Part shown: positions 33,412-45,729 of the stretch, piece after piece | Layout: every line of letters starts with the position of its first letter | Numbering within the stretch: position 1 is the stretch's first letter | Source of the DNA: Bactrocera neohumeralis | Lineage: Eukaryota; Arthropoda; Insecta; Diptera; Tephritidae | Direction of reading: 5' to 3' | DNA: 64,000 bases | Assembly (NCBI RefSeq): GCF_024586455.1 | Contig: NW_026094221.1 | Coordinates: 19,566-83,565 of the forward strand | Made by a program: the position numbers and the translations under genes | Notes under the pieces: model-generated | The model's input: only the letters and a program-made list of their open reading frames with translations | What the model was told of the DNA's origin: nothing | Databases searched by the model: none

Positions 33412-35204
33412 CAGTGGTACTCCAATATAACGAATGATATAATGTTGGGACCGTTCGTTAAACTGAAATATTCGTTATATCGGAAACGAAAATTAAATTA
33501 ATATTGGTACATATATGTATACGTTTAAAAATAACTATTTATTCATGAATTCATAAGCATTGGTTGAAATAAATACATATACAATGGAAAATGCATACAA
33601 TAAAATTAATAAAAGTTGAATTTTATAACAAAAATATGAGCATTATTCAACTCGATGGCATCAGTATGCTTTATTGGCGCGCAAAACCACAAATGAAAAT
33701 AAAATAAATATTACATTGTTTATATAGGAATGCTTAAGGGGGGGTAAGGTTTGTTTCGTCGAAAAAAGACCTTTTTTCGTGAATTTTTTAGAAAAAATTA
33801 TTGCTGTAGGTTTATTTTACTTATTATTATATGAAAGTACAACATTTGAAGGATACTCAAAAAAAGTTTTATCGAAAAATAGCGAGGAATAACGGATTTT
33901 CGTCGATCTCTGCAGACACCTCGAAAAAAAGTTGTTGTGCGGTGACCAGCCTACAGCATCACTGGATCATCTAAAATCAAAAAATTAAAATGCTTTCTTT
34001 AGTTTATTAGTTTATCTTTCAATTGACGTCGAGTTTTTTTTAATTTTTCAATTTTTCAATTTTTGGTACCATTTTCAAGCCATAATGACGATTTTAGACG
34101 AAAAAATCGACCTATTTGTTATTGTAAAATTCTTAGAAATTATAATTTTTGGAAAAACTCGACTCATTCGAGAGCTATGTATATGTAGAATATTTGTACA
34201 ATACTTCAAAACGGTCGATGTGGTAGTTTTTTCTGTAGGCTGGTCACCGGCTTTAAAAATGACATATTTGGGAAAATCGATTCAAAGTTTTGTATACTCA
34301 GCGCAGGTAGTCAAAGGTACCGTTATTCAACCTGCTGTAACTTCGTTAAATTAATTTTGTATATCGAAAATATGTAATTAAAATATTGCAAATTTTCAAC
34401 TTTAAACGCGAATATCTCGAAAACTATAAGCTTCCTGCGGCTATAACTATATACATATATCCTTGATCAGGATAATTCCCTCTATCCGACCATATCCTTT
34501 TTATCCTTGAAATCTTGGGACGGTATACTAAATTCTTCCCAAATTTTCATTGGGATATTTTGTATTATGGATTTGCACAGCTTTGGCTTTTAAAATATTG
34601 CTGTTAATATTTACGTGCTTTTCACGCTGGGAGACAAACCACTTATATAAAGCCTTTTCCATCCTAATATATTCGCCTTTCTTTAACGATTGTCGTCTCA
34701 ATGTGCCAGCATGTGTACCTTTAACACTTCTTATCACTTTCCGGAAATTTTTTAAAATTGTGCAAACACTCGATTTTGGAATACCATATTTCAAAGAGAT
34801 TTCTTTCACGGTTTTCCTCTTCTTATTGTCGTCAATTATTTTTAATTTGTCACCCAAGCAAAGCCGTTTTCGAATTGAAGGCATTTTTAAATTATTTATG
34901 CGATATCCTCACTTTACCACTTTGAACTCACAACTGATATTTCGCGCAATGAAGCGTGCATAAAAAAATAAATAGAATTCTTTAAAAAATAGCTCAATAA
35001 TAACAAGAACTAACGGGTATTTAACTGCCTGCATTGTTTTTTGTTGTAATACAACCAAAACCAAATACAAACGCCATACATTCGTAATATCGAGTTCATC
35101 CAATGTTCAGCTTTCGTTATATAGAGTCATCAATGTATTGAAAAACAGCGTTCGTTATATTGAACATTCGTTATATCGGCGTTCGTTATACTGGAGCACT
35201 ACTG
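33412..35204 (-). mobile_element. Pogo-like element, internally deleted
   Basis: Left end CAGTGGTACTCCAATATAAC (33412) and right end, read inward from 35204, CAGTAGTGCTCCAGTATAAC; TA outside both (33410-33411, 35205-35206). TATAACGAA recurs several times near each end. Length 1793 bp. Only the N-terminal DNA-binding domain of the transposase remains (34528-34884). In the centre, GGTGACCAGCCTACAG at about 33944 and its inverted copy at 34233 show that another, unidentified sequence sits between about 33720 and 34520. Confidence 0.85.
34528..34884 (-). pseudogene. Pogo/jerky-type transposase, DNA-binding domain only
   Basis: 118 codons: MPSIRKRLCLGDKLKIIDDN, then VKEISLKYGIPKSSVCTILK (psq/CENP-B N-terminal helix-turn-helix), then EKALYKWFVSQREKHVNINS, the start of the CENP-B-type second DNA-binding domain. 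It ends NENLGRI where the DDE domain should follow. Because the domain is open and intact it could in principle bind the element ends, but there is no evidence of expression. Confidence 0.8.
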
Positions 35205-35206
35205 TA

Positions 35207-36123
35207 TGTAGACTTCTTGAATAAAGTATTTGGTTAATTTGCCATATCTTTACAGTATATGTAGATATATTTTTTTCCTAATAAGTAGTTTAAAATTAGC
35301 TTAGACAACACTGTTCCGCCATACACAATAGCAATATTGGCAACATACTATTTAAATATGTATTTTGAAACAGGCAGACGAATGAATTTTTGTTATTTAT
35401 TATTACTTTATATACACTCTACTCATTGATTTTAATTCAGGTTTTTGCAGTTTTATCAGGAGAAAATTTATAAATTTGTCTCCAGTTTCGTTAGCAGTTT
35501 AAGCATTTTCTGGATCCCGTTATTTGGCACAGTTGCTTATTTGCACCCAACATTTTTCTGTGGTGAACATTTATTAATTTACCACAGTAAAAAGAGGAAT
35601 AAATACAAAATTTAATTATTCTTATATTTGCTAATAACACTCGTGCATTTAAGAATATGTATCAATATAGAATGATTTTATTCTGAAAAAATATTAAAGT
35701 TTTACCTATAATCAATATTTTTGGGACAACTTTCCCAAAAGTTTTAAGAAAATAACACAATGCAACCATTTTTCCATCAAGAGTCGGCCATCTTGGATGC
35801 CAATAGAAACACAACCCCAGACTCCCCTTGACAGTTCTCCATGGGTACCTCTCAGCTGTTGCTTTGTTTACATTCAATCAGCTGATACTTTCCTTACTCC
35901 TCCTCTACGATGGTCTTGACATTCATCATATACTTACCGTTATTTTTCGTAACAGTAAAGTGTGTTTTATGTGGATTACCCACTTAATGTGTGTTTAGAG
36001 TTTTGTCGTGGTGTTATTTATAAGAAAACTATTTACATTAATTATACAGTTTTTTTTTGCAAAAGCAAAATAGTGTATTTTGTGTTTTGGAGGTTAATTG
36101 TCGTGTTATTTATTTAAAAGAAG
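35207..36123. other. No gene; Helitron leader in its right part
   Basis: Left part A+T-rich. 35780-36123 probably belongs to the Helitron leader, but no TC 5' terminus like that at 10649 is seen. CGGCCATCTTGGAT at about 35789 also occurs at 57625 within the P-related insertion. Confidence 0.4.
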
Positions 36124-38508
36124 ATGCCACCAGTAAAGCGTCACAATATCGGTCGGCGTACGCGTAGTGCAAGTCGAGTGCATAATCTTCGGAACAATGA
36201 GACCGATGAACAGCGTAGGCAGCGTTTGTAGGCAAACAGAGTGCGAATTTCAGAAGTGAGATCTACAACAACTACGGAGGAACCTACACCATCAACTTCA
36301 GGCAGGAGGCTACAAAGCAGACGATCAACCGGTACAATTAATTATGAACGTTTGGTATGAACCAACAGTCGATTATGCCGACGATGAATCAGTCAATATT
36401 GGGACAATGACTTCTATTTGTCAATATTGCAATGCATTAAAGTTTCCACTAGAACCGTCAGGATTATGTTGTGCGAATGGAAAGGTCAAATTACCACAAC
36501 TAGCAACACCACCGGAACCACTGAATTTATTACTTTTAGAACACGAACCTCTATCAAAGCATTTCTTGCAGAATATTCAAAAGTATAACAGTGTGTTTCA
36601 AATGACATGATTTGGTGCAAACATAATTGAGGAACGGGGATTTAATCCAACTTTTAAGGTTTTTTTTTCTGTCACACACATCACATACAAACCTACATAA
36701 CCATAGATGAGCAAAATCTATTGAGGCTAAAACATACAATTTAAAAGATTTATTTCATTTGCAGTGTACCTACATATGTATGTATATGTAGCTATGTATG
36801 TAGAATAATGCTGTGAGTTTGAGTCACATCTTGCAAGTTAAATTTGATCTTCTTTCCGTTATCCAAACAACCTATAAGTTGGCATACTCGTATGTATGAA
36901 AGTCAGGTGACAAGGTGTAGAAGATAACGGCAGAACAATAACGTTGCAAGTAAAAAATAAGGATGTGGTAGTTAACAACAGATGGATTGTTCCGTATTCA
37001 CAGCTGCTCTCCAAAACCTTTAAAGCGCATTGCAATGTTGAGTACTGCAATTCGGTGAAGTCGATAAAATATGTTTGCAAGTACATACGTCACCAAAGAA
37101 AACGACATGGCTGTGTTTGGTAATGCAGCTTCTAATAACGATGAAGTTTCACAATATCAAATGGGAAGATATATTATAGTAGCAATGAAGCGATTTGGAG
37201 AATCTTTTCTTTTTCTATACACGAACGTCATCCCACCGTAGTCCATTTAGCTGTTTACCTGGAAAATGGACAAAGAGTTTATTTCATAACAGAAAACGCA
37301 GCGCAAAGAGCTTAGAGACCACCTGCGACAACGTTCACAAGTTTCTTCGAGACATGCGCAATTTATCCATTTGCAAAAACAGTGCTCTACTCGGAAATGC
37401 CAAAATAGTTTACATGGAATGCATCATCCAAAAAGTTTCAACGTAGGAAACAAGGACAGCCTGTACCGGGGTACGCAAATGTATATTCAACCGATGCTTT
37501 AGAAATGACGAATTTTTTTTTACCTGCGTTTGTTATAAGTTAATATTCGTGGACCAACTTCATTTAAATTTCTACAAACTGTCAATGGTGAATTGTGCAC
37601 AACATATCGAGAAGCCTGTCAACGTTTACATTTACTGGAGGATGATATTCATTGGGATCATACACTCGCTGATGCTGTTATTTCTTCTACTTCTCATCAA
37701 ATTCGATCACTTTTTGCTATCATAATTTCAGCATGCTTTCCATCGAGTCCACAAAACTTGTATAACAAATATAAAGACAATATGGCTGAAGACATTTTAC
37801 ATCAAATACGTGTAACAACGGCAAATCCCGATCTTGCAATTTACACGGAAATACACAACAAGGTATTAATAACTTTAGAGGATTTGTGCGTGATGATATC
37901 CGGTAAGATGTTGCACGAATTAGGAATGCCTGCGCCTAATCGCCCTATGCACGATGCATTCAATGGTGAATTTGAGCGAGAACGGCAATACGATACAAAT
38001 GATTTAAGTCAATCCATACAAAATAAAATCTCACTTTTAAATCTGCAACAAAAAACAGCTTACGATACAATAATGAAATCAGTAAATGACGGCAATGGCG
38101 AATTCCTTTTCCTCGATGCACCAGGTGGAACTGGTAAAACATTTTTAATTTCATTAATTTTAGATACGATTCGGGCACAAAGTCAAATAGTACTGGCAGT
38201 AGCATCATCTGGGATAGCCGCTACATTATTAGAAGGTGGACGAACTGCACATTCTGAACTGAAATTGCCATTGAATTTGCAAACAATAGATCAACCGACA
38301 TGCAATATAACCAAAACATCTGCAATGGCAAAAGTGCTACAAAATAGTAGATTAATAATATGGGATGAGTGTGTATGAGTGTGCTTGCGTGACAATCAAA
38401 AACTTTCCGGAGGCGCGATGATTCTACTGACTGGAGATTATCGCCAAACGCGGATCAACAGCTGCTGATGAAATAAATGCTTGCTTGAAAACATCATTTT
38501 TGTGGAAA
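36124..38508 (+). pseudogene. Helitron Rep/helicase, N-terminal to Walker B
   Basis: Starts MPPVKRHNIGRRTRSASRVH. A stop at about 36229 and a TGA at 36608 interrupt the N-terminal region, which has a Cys pair (ICQYCNALKF) and ERGFNPTF. A decayed stretch at 36660-36900 contains simple sequence. Homology resumes in the Helitron linker (NDEVSQYQMGRYI, HPTVVHLAVYLENGQRVYF, then HLLEDDIHWDHTLADAVIS). The helicase at 37593-38378 has LNLQQKTAYDTIM, Walker A LDAPGGTGKTF, VASSGIAATLLEGGRTAHS and Walker B LIIWDEC, then a shift and SGGAMILLTGDYRQT. The Rep HUH motif is not seen and is presumably deleted. Inactive. Confidence 0.85.
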
Positions 38509-38510
38509 TA

Positions 38511-41400
38511 GAGAAACTTCGGGTATTATGGTATACCTATTCCTTTTTGGGTCATAACTCACAAGATACGCACTCAAAGCTTTCTAAATTTTGTGCATAT
38601 TATCAGTGAAGTATTGGCTACAAGAATATGGAACAAGAATTGCGTTACAATAAAAAAAAAAATTATTTATGAGCAAAAATATAAAAAAAGTCAAAAGTTG
38701 GCACTTCGAAAAACGTGCGGGTAATTTGGTATACATGGTACGTTTAATATGGTATACTACACCATATTACCCTACCAATATTACGGCTATATATAAACCA
38801 AAAAGATAGTTATCTAGTAAAACAAATGATTAGTTATAGTGAACTTTTTATTAAAAAATTTAAATAAAATTAACAATATAGCCTCCTTGGCACCGAATTT
38901 ATGTCAAAAAAGCCTTTTAGGCTAACGCAAAAACCAAATTCATTCTAAAAAAAAATGTATAAAAAATTTTGTGTTAAATTACACTTATTAATGAGCGAAA
39001 AAGCATTTCTTAGCTTAGATGCAAGAGTGGCAAAGAAATATGGCACTTCTTTTCGGAATGCAGTTACCGTGAGCCCAGATTATTTCGCATTGTAAACACG
39101 AGCTCCATGTTTGATCTTCTGTGTCGTCTTCACAGCGCCCATTACAGAAATTGCACAAACTTTTTTTTGAGGGAGGAGCGTCAGGGAACTCTTCCTTTCC
39201 ATCGGATTCGTCTAAACATACGCTTTGATCCGAGTCAGTCGTAGACTCACGCCGTTGTTTTTTGCGAGCATATGTTTTCTTCTTTTTGACTGGCTTTAAT
39301 GTCTTAGACTTACGTTTGTCTACTTTAATCAAGCTTTGTTGTAGCTCTGCTTTATACGGAGATGTGGTCAAAATTGTCGGCTTAGATTTCCTACCTCTAT
39401 TGCTTACGGTTCTTCGTATTTTTGGCGGAGCAGAAATCTCCCAAGGAGTTATATGTTTTTTAGCTGCATTCAAAGTAACATCACCTGTGGAAAAATTAAA
39501 TGCTGAATGAATGCTTATAGAAAAAAATATAGATATAGAATTCTCACCAGCATTTGCAACATTGGCAGAACCTGATGATGGAAAGATACGTGGTGATAAT
39601 CCAGTGCTTGTACTGGCCACGGAATCTTCGACTGCAGGCAGTGAACCTCTAGATTCAGATATACATAGCTCTATCCTTATCTACATCCTGGACTGAAATG
39701 CAATCAGTTTGCTCATTTTCCATTTCGTATGCTATGAAATCAGCTTCCGAAAAAATCTTTTTGTCCAACGGAAAAATTCCAGTACTTCTGAATCCACTGA
39801 TAGCTATTTGGCCAGTTTGAACGCGCAAATAAGCTTTTGTGAACAGTCCAACCAAATCATATAGAGTTACCTTCCGTCCTTGATCGCGTGTAAAACGCCT
39901 TACTTCGTCACTACAGTATACCTTAATTGGACCCATGAAAGTTTTGTCCAATGGCTGCAATTTGTGTGTAGAGTGTGGAGGCAAGAAGAGAATAACAACT
40001 CCACTTTACAGGCTAAGTCCAATAATTCAATATGTCTCATGTGACTATAATGCTTATCTAAAATGAGAAAAATGGGTTGATGTTTGCTTGGCTTTGTGAA
40101 CTCTAAAAAATGTTTAAACCATTCTGTGAAAATTGGTATTTGCACCCATCCAGAAAGATGACACGACGATTTTGCTACAGGTGGTGCATCCTTCATAAGG
40201 AGTGGATGATTGTTTTTCCTTGGGAAAATAAAATATGGCGGCACGAAGGATCCACCAGCGCTCATGCACGTTATAACAGTAATGAGGGATCCGCGCTCTG
40301 CGGAAGTCAGCCTATTTGCCTTTTTCCTTTTTGTGCGACTACTTTTGGTTGTCGAGACTGCACCACTGACAATCCTGTTTCGTCTACATTCCAAATACTT
40401 GTCGCTGAAAAATTGTGTTTGATATATTCACTTTCCAATAAGTTGAAAAACGAAGCCACATTTTCACGATTAAATCCCTTTGCTCTATCAAACGATGTAC
40501 CAGTTAGTGATCGAAAGCTTAATTTTTCTCCATGTCTTTTGCAAAATGCGTAAAGCCAGTCTTTTCCTGCACATTTTTGCAAAGTATTAAATTTATTTGG
40601 TATGTCGTTTCTTGTTGCAATTTGGAATGCAAGCGACCTCAAATCCTATCTCGTTAACCCCCAAAATCGACACTCCATCTCCAAAGCGTATTTAACTATA
40701 TGGCTTTCCATCTCTGGGGTAAAGACTGGTTTTCGTCCGAGTTTTGTTGAAAGAAGCTCCTCTGTAGGCTTTTCACTTCTAGCCATGTGCTGCAGTGAGG
40801 TGCGCGGAACATCGAAGACTTTTGCGGTCAGTAAAATACCCATTTCATCGTTTCTTACAGCGGCAATGGCCTTGCGCTTGTTTTCGCTACTCCACTGCCT
40901 TCGTAAACCTTTATTCGGCATGATTGCTGTAAGATTCCACCATTAAATTTAAGCAATAACCTATTGATAATACAGAAGGGTAATATGGTACACTATACCA
41001 AATTGGCCGGTCACAAGTGTACCATGTTAGACACTTTTTTTAGTTTTCTGTTCTTTTAATTTTTTTTATGACCAAACCTTTATTTAACTAAAACTCACCT
41101 TTTTATAATGAAATATGGACTTTATTTTATCGATTAACAATATATTTGTTTTGATAAGTTTGTTGCTACAACATGAAAAAACCGTTTTTGCTACACTATC
41201 TTAACAAGTCAGACATGCGAAACCACGTGTTTTTAACAACTGAGAGAGAACTGAACAGCTGTCAGTTTTGTAATTTTTTTCTTTTACTCTTTCTTTATTT
41301 AACAGCTGATTTCGAAGTGGCGTTGCCATAGCGCAAGTAGTTTAAGAGAAAAGCAGGTGTACCATATTAGCCGCTTATACCATAATACCCGAAGTTACTC
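38511..41400 (-). mobile_element. Pogo-like DNA transposon, full length
   Basis: 2890 bp. Ends GAGAAACTTCGGGTATTATG (38511) and, inward from 41400, GAGTAACTTCGGGTATTATG: 24 of 25 match. TA is duplicated at 38509-38510 and 41401-41402. Skipping element plus one TA rejoins the Helitron helicase frame exactly (FLWKY-VKNIKL). Many subterminal copies of a GGTAATATGGTATAC-like word lie within about 250 bp of the left end (38718, 38748) and about 430 bp of the right (40978, 41020, 41355), likely transposase sites. A single minus-strand gene is inside. Confidence 0.93.
39015..40921 (-). pseudogene. Pogo-like transposase with C-terminal zinc finger
   Basis: Start MPNKGLRRQWSSENKRKAIA. Psq-type helix-turn-helix (ILLTAKVFDVPRTSLQHM), CENP-B-type domain (GKDWLYAFCKRHGEKLSFRS), DDE core: first Asp in TSIWNVDETGLSV, second in IFLILDKHYSH, third near HKLQPLDKTFMGPIK. 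C-terminal PHD-like finger: CNFCNGRC, then SSCLQCEIIWAHGNC and FLCHSC (39018-39130). A 63-nt intron (39485-39547) separates it. Breaks: TAG at 40646-40648, frameshifts near 40321, 40010 and 39665. The breaks are few for about 600 codons. The C-terminal finger is unlike the short pogo tails I know of. Confidence 0.88.
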
Positions 41401-41402
41401 TA

Positions 41403-42290
41403 CGTAAAAAATATCAAATTATATTCGTTGCGAGTGGCGTTACAACATGACGTATCGGCGGAAATCTTTTCGAATGCATTACTAGACATGGGCAATGGGA
41501 AAATTCAAGCTGACACTAACACTGGCTTTATTTCTTTTCCACCAAATTTTTGTCATTTTACAACGTCAAAGGAAGAATTAATTTCACAAGTTTTCCCAAG
41601 TATAGGTGTAGATTACAAAAACTATGCTTGGTTGAGCGAACGAGCCATTTTAGCAGCGAAAAATAAGGATTTAGATGATTTGAATATAAAAAATCAAAGT
41701 CAAATTGATGGACAAGTGCTTTCATTTAAATCCATCGATTCTATTACCGATCCAAATGAAGTTGTCAATTATCCAACTGAATTCCTAAATTCTTTGGATT
41801 TGCGTGGATTACCGCCTCACAATTTAGAGCTCAAAGTTGGCTCTGTAGTAATTATGCTACGAAATCTCAATCAGCCAAAATTGTGCAACGGAACAAGACT
41901 AGCCATTAAAAAATTATGAAGAATTTGATTGAAGCGACTGTAATCATAGCAAAGTTTAAAGGCGAGGATGTGCTTATTCCAAGAATACCACTGATGACAA
42001 CAGACTTTCCTTTCGAATTTAAGCGTGTCCAGTTTCCAGTGCGCCTTGCATTTGCAATGACGATTAATAAATCCCAAGGTCAATCATTAGAAGTGTGTGG
42101 AATAAACCTTGAACTGCCGTGTTTTTCGCATGGGCAGTTGTACGTCGCGTGCTGGAGAGTCGGCAAACCGTCGGCGCTATATATTTTTGCTCCAGGAGAA
42201 AAAACTAAAAACACTGTACACTACAAGGCATTGCAAGAGAACAGAAATCGTTTTATTTTCTCCATTTCATTATCACCCATGCGAATCTGA
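41403..42290 (+). pseudogene. Helitron helicase, C-terminal part
   Basis: Continues the helicase directly across the pogo insertion: FLWKY joins VKNIKLYSLRVALQHD when 38511-41402 is skipped. Further on: ISFPPNFCHF, ILAAKNKDLDDLNIKN, LKVGSVVIMLRNLNQPKLCN. A one-base shift at about 41915 moves to the next frame, giving FAMTINKSQGQSLEVCGINL (helicase motif V/VI region) and CFSHGQLYVACWRVGKPSAL, where relatives have an Arg finger in ACSRV; here W replaces S. Ends near the Helitron 3' terminus. Confidence 0.85.
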
Positions 42291-42397
42291 GGTAATCATT
42301 AATTTTGAAACATTAGCTTTGGGGTTTTCGAAAACACATATTTACATAATAAAATTACGGCAGTACGAAGTTTGCCGGGTCAGCTAGTTTTGAATAA

Positions 42398-42905
42398 TAA
42401 AGGATGATCCACGTAGAATAACGCTTTTCAATAGCATTTTTTTGACAGATCACGCGAGAGTCATATCAAGCTATCATGTTTTATTTGGTCAGAATTTTTT
42501 GGCGTTTCATCGTGGAAAAACTTGAGCCTGCTAAAGAATGTGTTTCGCGCGCTTCGCTCATCTTATGGTCAACATAATTGGTCTACTGAGCGTACAATTC
42601 GCGACATCATCACCTATCTTGAGACCCAGCATTCATATTATCGGATAATATTTGACCGAACAGATCAGACGTTTCCGTACCAGCGACGAAGCCCATTCGA
42701 AATGCTAGAATGAGTCATAGAAAATTAGACTCAATGGATAAGCCATTTGAGACATACCTGCGCCAACATTTGAAAGCGTTAATCTTCAAAAAATAAATGC
42801 CAAAGAATGCTTTTTCGAATGATAATAAACATTTTCCATTAAATTTTAAGTTTCTGTGTTTTTTTAATAGATCAGCGTATACTGAAAGTGCGATAACTCT
42901 CAATT
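42398..42905 (+). pseudogene. Mariner/Tc1-superfamily remnant (MITE-like)
   Basis: The readable piece at 42522-42713 gives NVFRALRSSYGQHNWSTERT IRDIITYLE, the helix-turn-helix of a widespread insect transposase family whose consensus reads YGQHNRP(T/S)E..IR. The catalytic domain is missing. GGATGATCCACGTAGAATAA at 42402 may be the left end; no right end is confirmed. Confidence 0.5.
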
Positions 42906-43277
42906 CTCAAGCATGCTGTAGTAATGCTAACAAATAATGCAATTAGTTAAGACGTTTGCCAAGCAAATAAGCTATATAGTGACTCCATGTTCACCATCTT
43001 TTCCTCTGGTTCATGTTTTATTTACAAACACAATATATTCATTCATGCATCACCAGAAATTTAATTTATTATTTGCATAATTTCCTTTTAATTTATTAAT
43101 GAATGAATCAATAATGTTTTTGCTGGATCAGTTTGTTCGTTCGAATTTATACAAGCAGATTTTATAGTTTATAGTTTTAATTAATTATCTAACTAATCCA
43201 AATTTAAAATTTATTTACTTATCTAACAAAAGAGCAATTTAGCCATTCAAGTTATTCAGCCAATTTAATTTTTTACA
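42906..43277. other. A+T-rich spacer, no gene
   Basis: No feature recognised. Confidence 0.4.
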
Positions 43278-43846
43278 TATACTCTCGCAACAAAGTTGCT
43301 AAGGAGAGTATTATAGTTTTGTTCACATAACGGTTGTTTGTAAGTCCTAAAACTAAAATAGTCAGATATAGGGTTATATATACCAAAGTGATCAGGATGA
43401 CGAGTAGAGTTGAAATCCGGATGTCTGTCTGTTCGTCCGTCCGTCCGTCCGTGCAAGCTGTAACTTGAGTAAAAATTGAGATTTCATGATGAAACTTGGT
43501 ACACGTATTTCTTGGCTCCATAAGAAGGTTAAGTTCGAAGATGGGCAAAATCGGCCCAATGCCACGCCCACAAAATGTCGAAAACCGAAAACCTATAAAG
43601 TGTCATAACTAAGCCATAAATAAATAAATAAAGATATTAAAGTGAAATTTGGCACAAAAAATCGCATTAGGGAGGGGCATATTTGGCCGCAATTTTTTTG
43701 GAAAAGTGGGCGTGGCCCCGCTCCCTACTAAGTTTTTTGTACATATCTCGGAAACTACTATAGCTATGTCAACCAAACTCTACAGAGTCGTTTCCTTCAG
43801 GCATTTCCATATACAATTCAAAAATGGAAGAAACCGGATAATAACC
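43278..43846 (+). mobile_element. DINE-1/Helentron-like repeat, copy D (3'-truncated)
   Basis: Opening hairpin and GTCY tract (43421-43452) as in copy A. It stops at ATAACC (about 43846), within the phrase that continues ACGCCCACC in the other copies, so the right 460 bp are lost. A duplicated TAAA word at 43615-43628 is private. Confidence 0.75.
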
Positions 43847-45128
43847 GCGGGAATTTTTAAAGTTTGAAAAGCCAATTTTATGAATATGTGATGGTTATTT
43901 TTGAGAAGCGAAAATTAGTTGGTGAAATTTTAGTTTGAATGAAAAAGCGAAAATTTCTATGTTAAATGTATGGGAACCTAACAAAAAATTAGCGACCCCT
44001 TAGAGTTAAGCTACAGCGCCCGGCTTGAGGGAGGATTTTTTGTTTGTCAATCACTAACATTTGAGGGGGTAAGAGTTGAAAAAAAAATAATTTTTAAGCA
44101 CCCTAATGTATGTACATATATATGTATGTAGCTATAAATTTCAAGACGAGCTATACAATCATTCGTCAAATGGAAAGATCTGCATTACTTCATTACTCTT
44201 AGTAAAGACTCTTCTATGAAGAGCAAATTAAAATCATTGAATTCAATTTTACTTTAATTGCATTTAATGGAAATGGTTATGATATCAGACACTGTATTTG
44301 GACGATTACGTAATTGCAATTTGCATATTTAATGGCAAAACTTCAGAACTCTTTACTATGACATTTTCTACACGATAAGCATTTAAAGTGAACTACTCCA
44401 TTCCGATTAATCGTTGCAAGTACTCACACAGAAATATATGTACATACATATATGTAAGTATGTATGATGAAATATGAATTATTAAGGAGATAATTTGGTT
44501 TAAAGTAAACCAACAACAGTGATTGGATTATTTCTATGTAGTTTAGTTTAGCTTTGTATAACAATACATAGTATGAAAGAAAGTCGATTTTTCTGTCCCT
44601 ATGTACAAATTTAAGCATAATCTTTAAAACTACGCAACGGATTTTGATGCGGTTTTTTTAATAGATAGAGTAATTGAAGAGGATGGTTTATATGTATAAT
44701 AAAAGCCATTAAGTAGTGGAGAAATACTGTCATTTTAGAGAATTCTTATGTTATGTCGTAAATAATTACATTTTTTCCGCTTACATTGCAAACGCAGACT
44801 GAACCCTACGAGATTTATCAAAATAATGTACTAAACATTGTACACATTGAAAAGGTTTAGAGAAAACTCGGTGATGGTATATGTCTATCTCTTATGTATG
44901 TCATCCCACAATAACATTGTTTTGTCATTTACTTTTCACGACAAATAATGGCTAATATTCGAAGCGATTTTAACCAATACAGCATTAATCCTTATCCAAT
45001 TAAATACCTTAAATGCATTGCTGATTTAATATACATATGTAGATGAATATGGCCCTTTATGGCATTTGATTTTTACAAATATTTTCAAATTTATTACAAA
45101 TTTAAAAATTGCGAGAAGTAGCGTTTGC
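43847..45128. other. No gene recognised
   Basis: 43860-44110 has moderate GC and phrases such as TTAGCGACCCCTTAGAG, possibly another non-coding repeat with one copy here. The rest is A+T-rich. Confidence 0.4.
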
Positions 45129-45610
45129 GGTCCACTAGAATGACTGTCGATTGGACTCCAGTGTGAAGTGATGTTTCTATTCTTTCGCACCGGGGCAAAA
45201 ATTCGGTTTTATTACGTTTAAAGGGGACTCAATTACTCCTCAGAATCAGAAATTAGTTGTTTTTGTTAGATTATGAACTTTAGAGGCACTCACTTTGCAC
45301 AGGGCTTTCGCCACTTTAGGGCGTCATTGTTCTCGGTGCTCATTTCGTCTCTTTTCAACTTAGCAAATATCTTTTCAACTGTGGATTTCCCTGGTGCAGA
45401 GCCCAAATTCAACAGTATTTCCCCCAAAAATATGAACACACAAAATGCTTTTTGATCCATTTTTTTGAAAACTAACACAAGTTGCTTCACAAAACTTCTA
45501 TATCTCATTAACTGATAGTTATAATCTAACTATTAGAAATAATATAGTACTTAGATGGTAGTAGTAGTATTATCTATTTGTCAGTCACAGCAAAGTGTGG
45601 ACGGGTCCTC
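45129..45610 (-). pseudogene. Mariner transposase remnant, second copy
   Basis: The minus-strand end begins GAGGACCCGTCCACACTTTG next to TA (45611-45612), as in 15776-16112. Leader, then KKMDQKAFCVFIFLGE, GSAPGKSTVEKIFAKLKRDE MSTE (HTH domain), then a gap and TLESNRQSF.WTAN near 45130. C-terminal half lost. More of the N-terminal domain is kept than in the first copy. Confidence 0.7.
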
Positions 45611-45729
45611 TAGGATCTATATATATAGAAAATATAATCTGAAAAGGCAAGAAATTATTAAGAATACTTAGCACCTTCTCTCCAAGACAACAGCACAATC
45701 TTCAAATAAATTGTTTAGATTGAACCTCT

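Larger units (their letters stand above)
36124..42387 (+). mobile_element. Helitron with helicase, interrupted by pogo element
   Basis: Rolling-circle transposon. The 3' end is textbook: AAGTTTGCCGGGTCAGCTAG (42368-42387) followed by T. Coding begins at 36124 and covers N-terminal zinc-finger region, parts of the Rep-linked region and a Pif1-type helicase. The 5' terminus is not recognised. A 2.89-kb pogo-like element occupies 38511-41400. Confidence 0.85.

Noticed and set aside
37593..38378. Host Pif1-type DNA helicase
   Set aside because: Linked to the NIGRRTR N-terminus, Helitron linker motifs and a Helitron CTAG 3' end.
42522..42713. 63-aa ORF as an independent gene
   Set aside because: It is the helix-turn-helix scrap of a mariner-like transposase with no catalytic domain.
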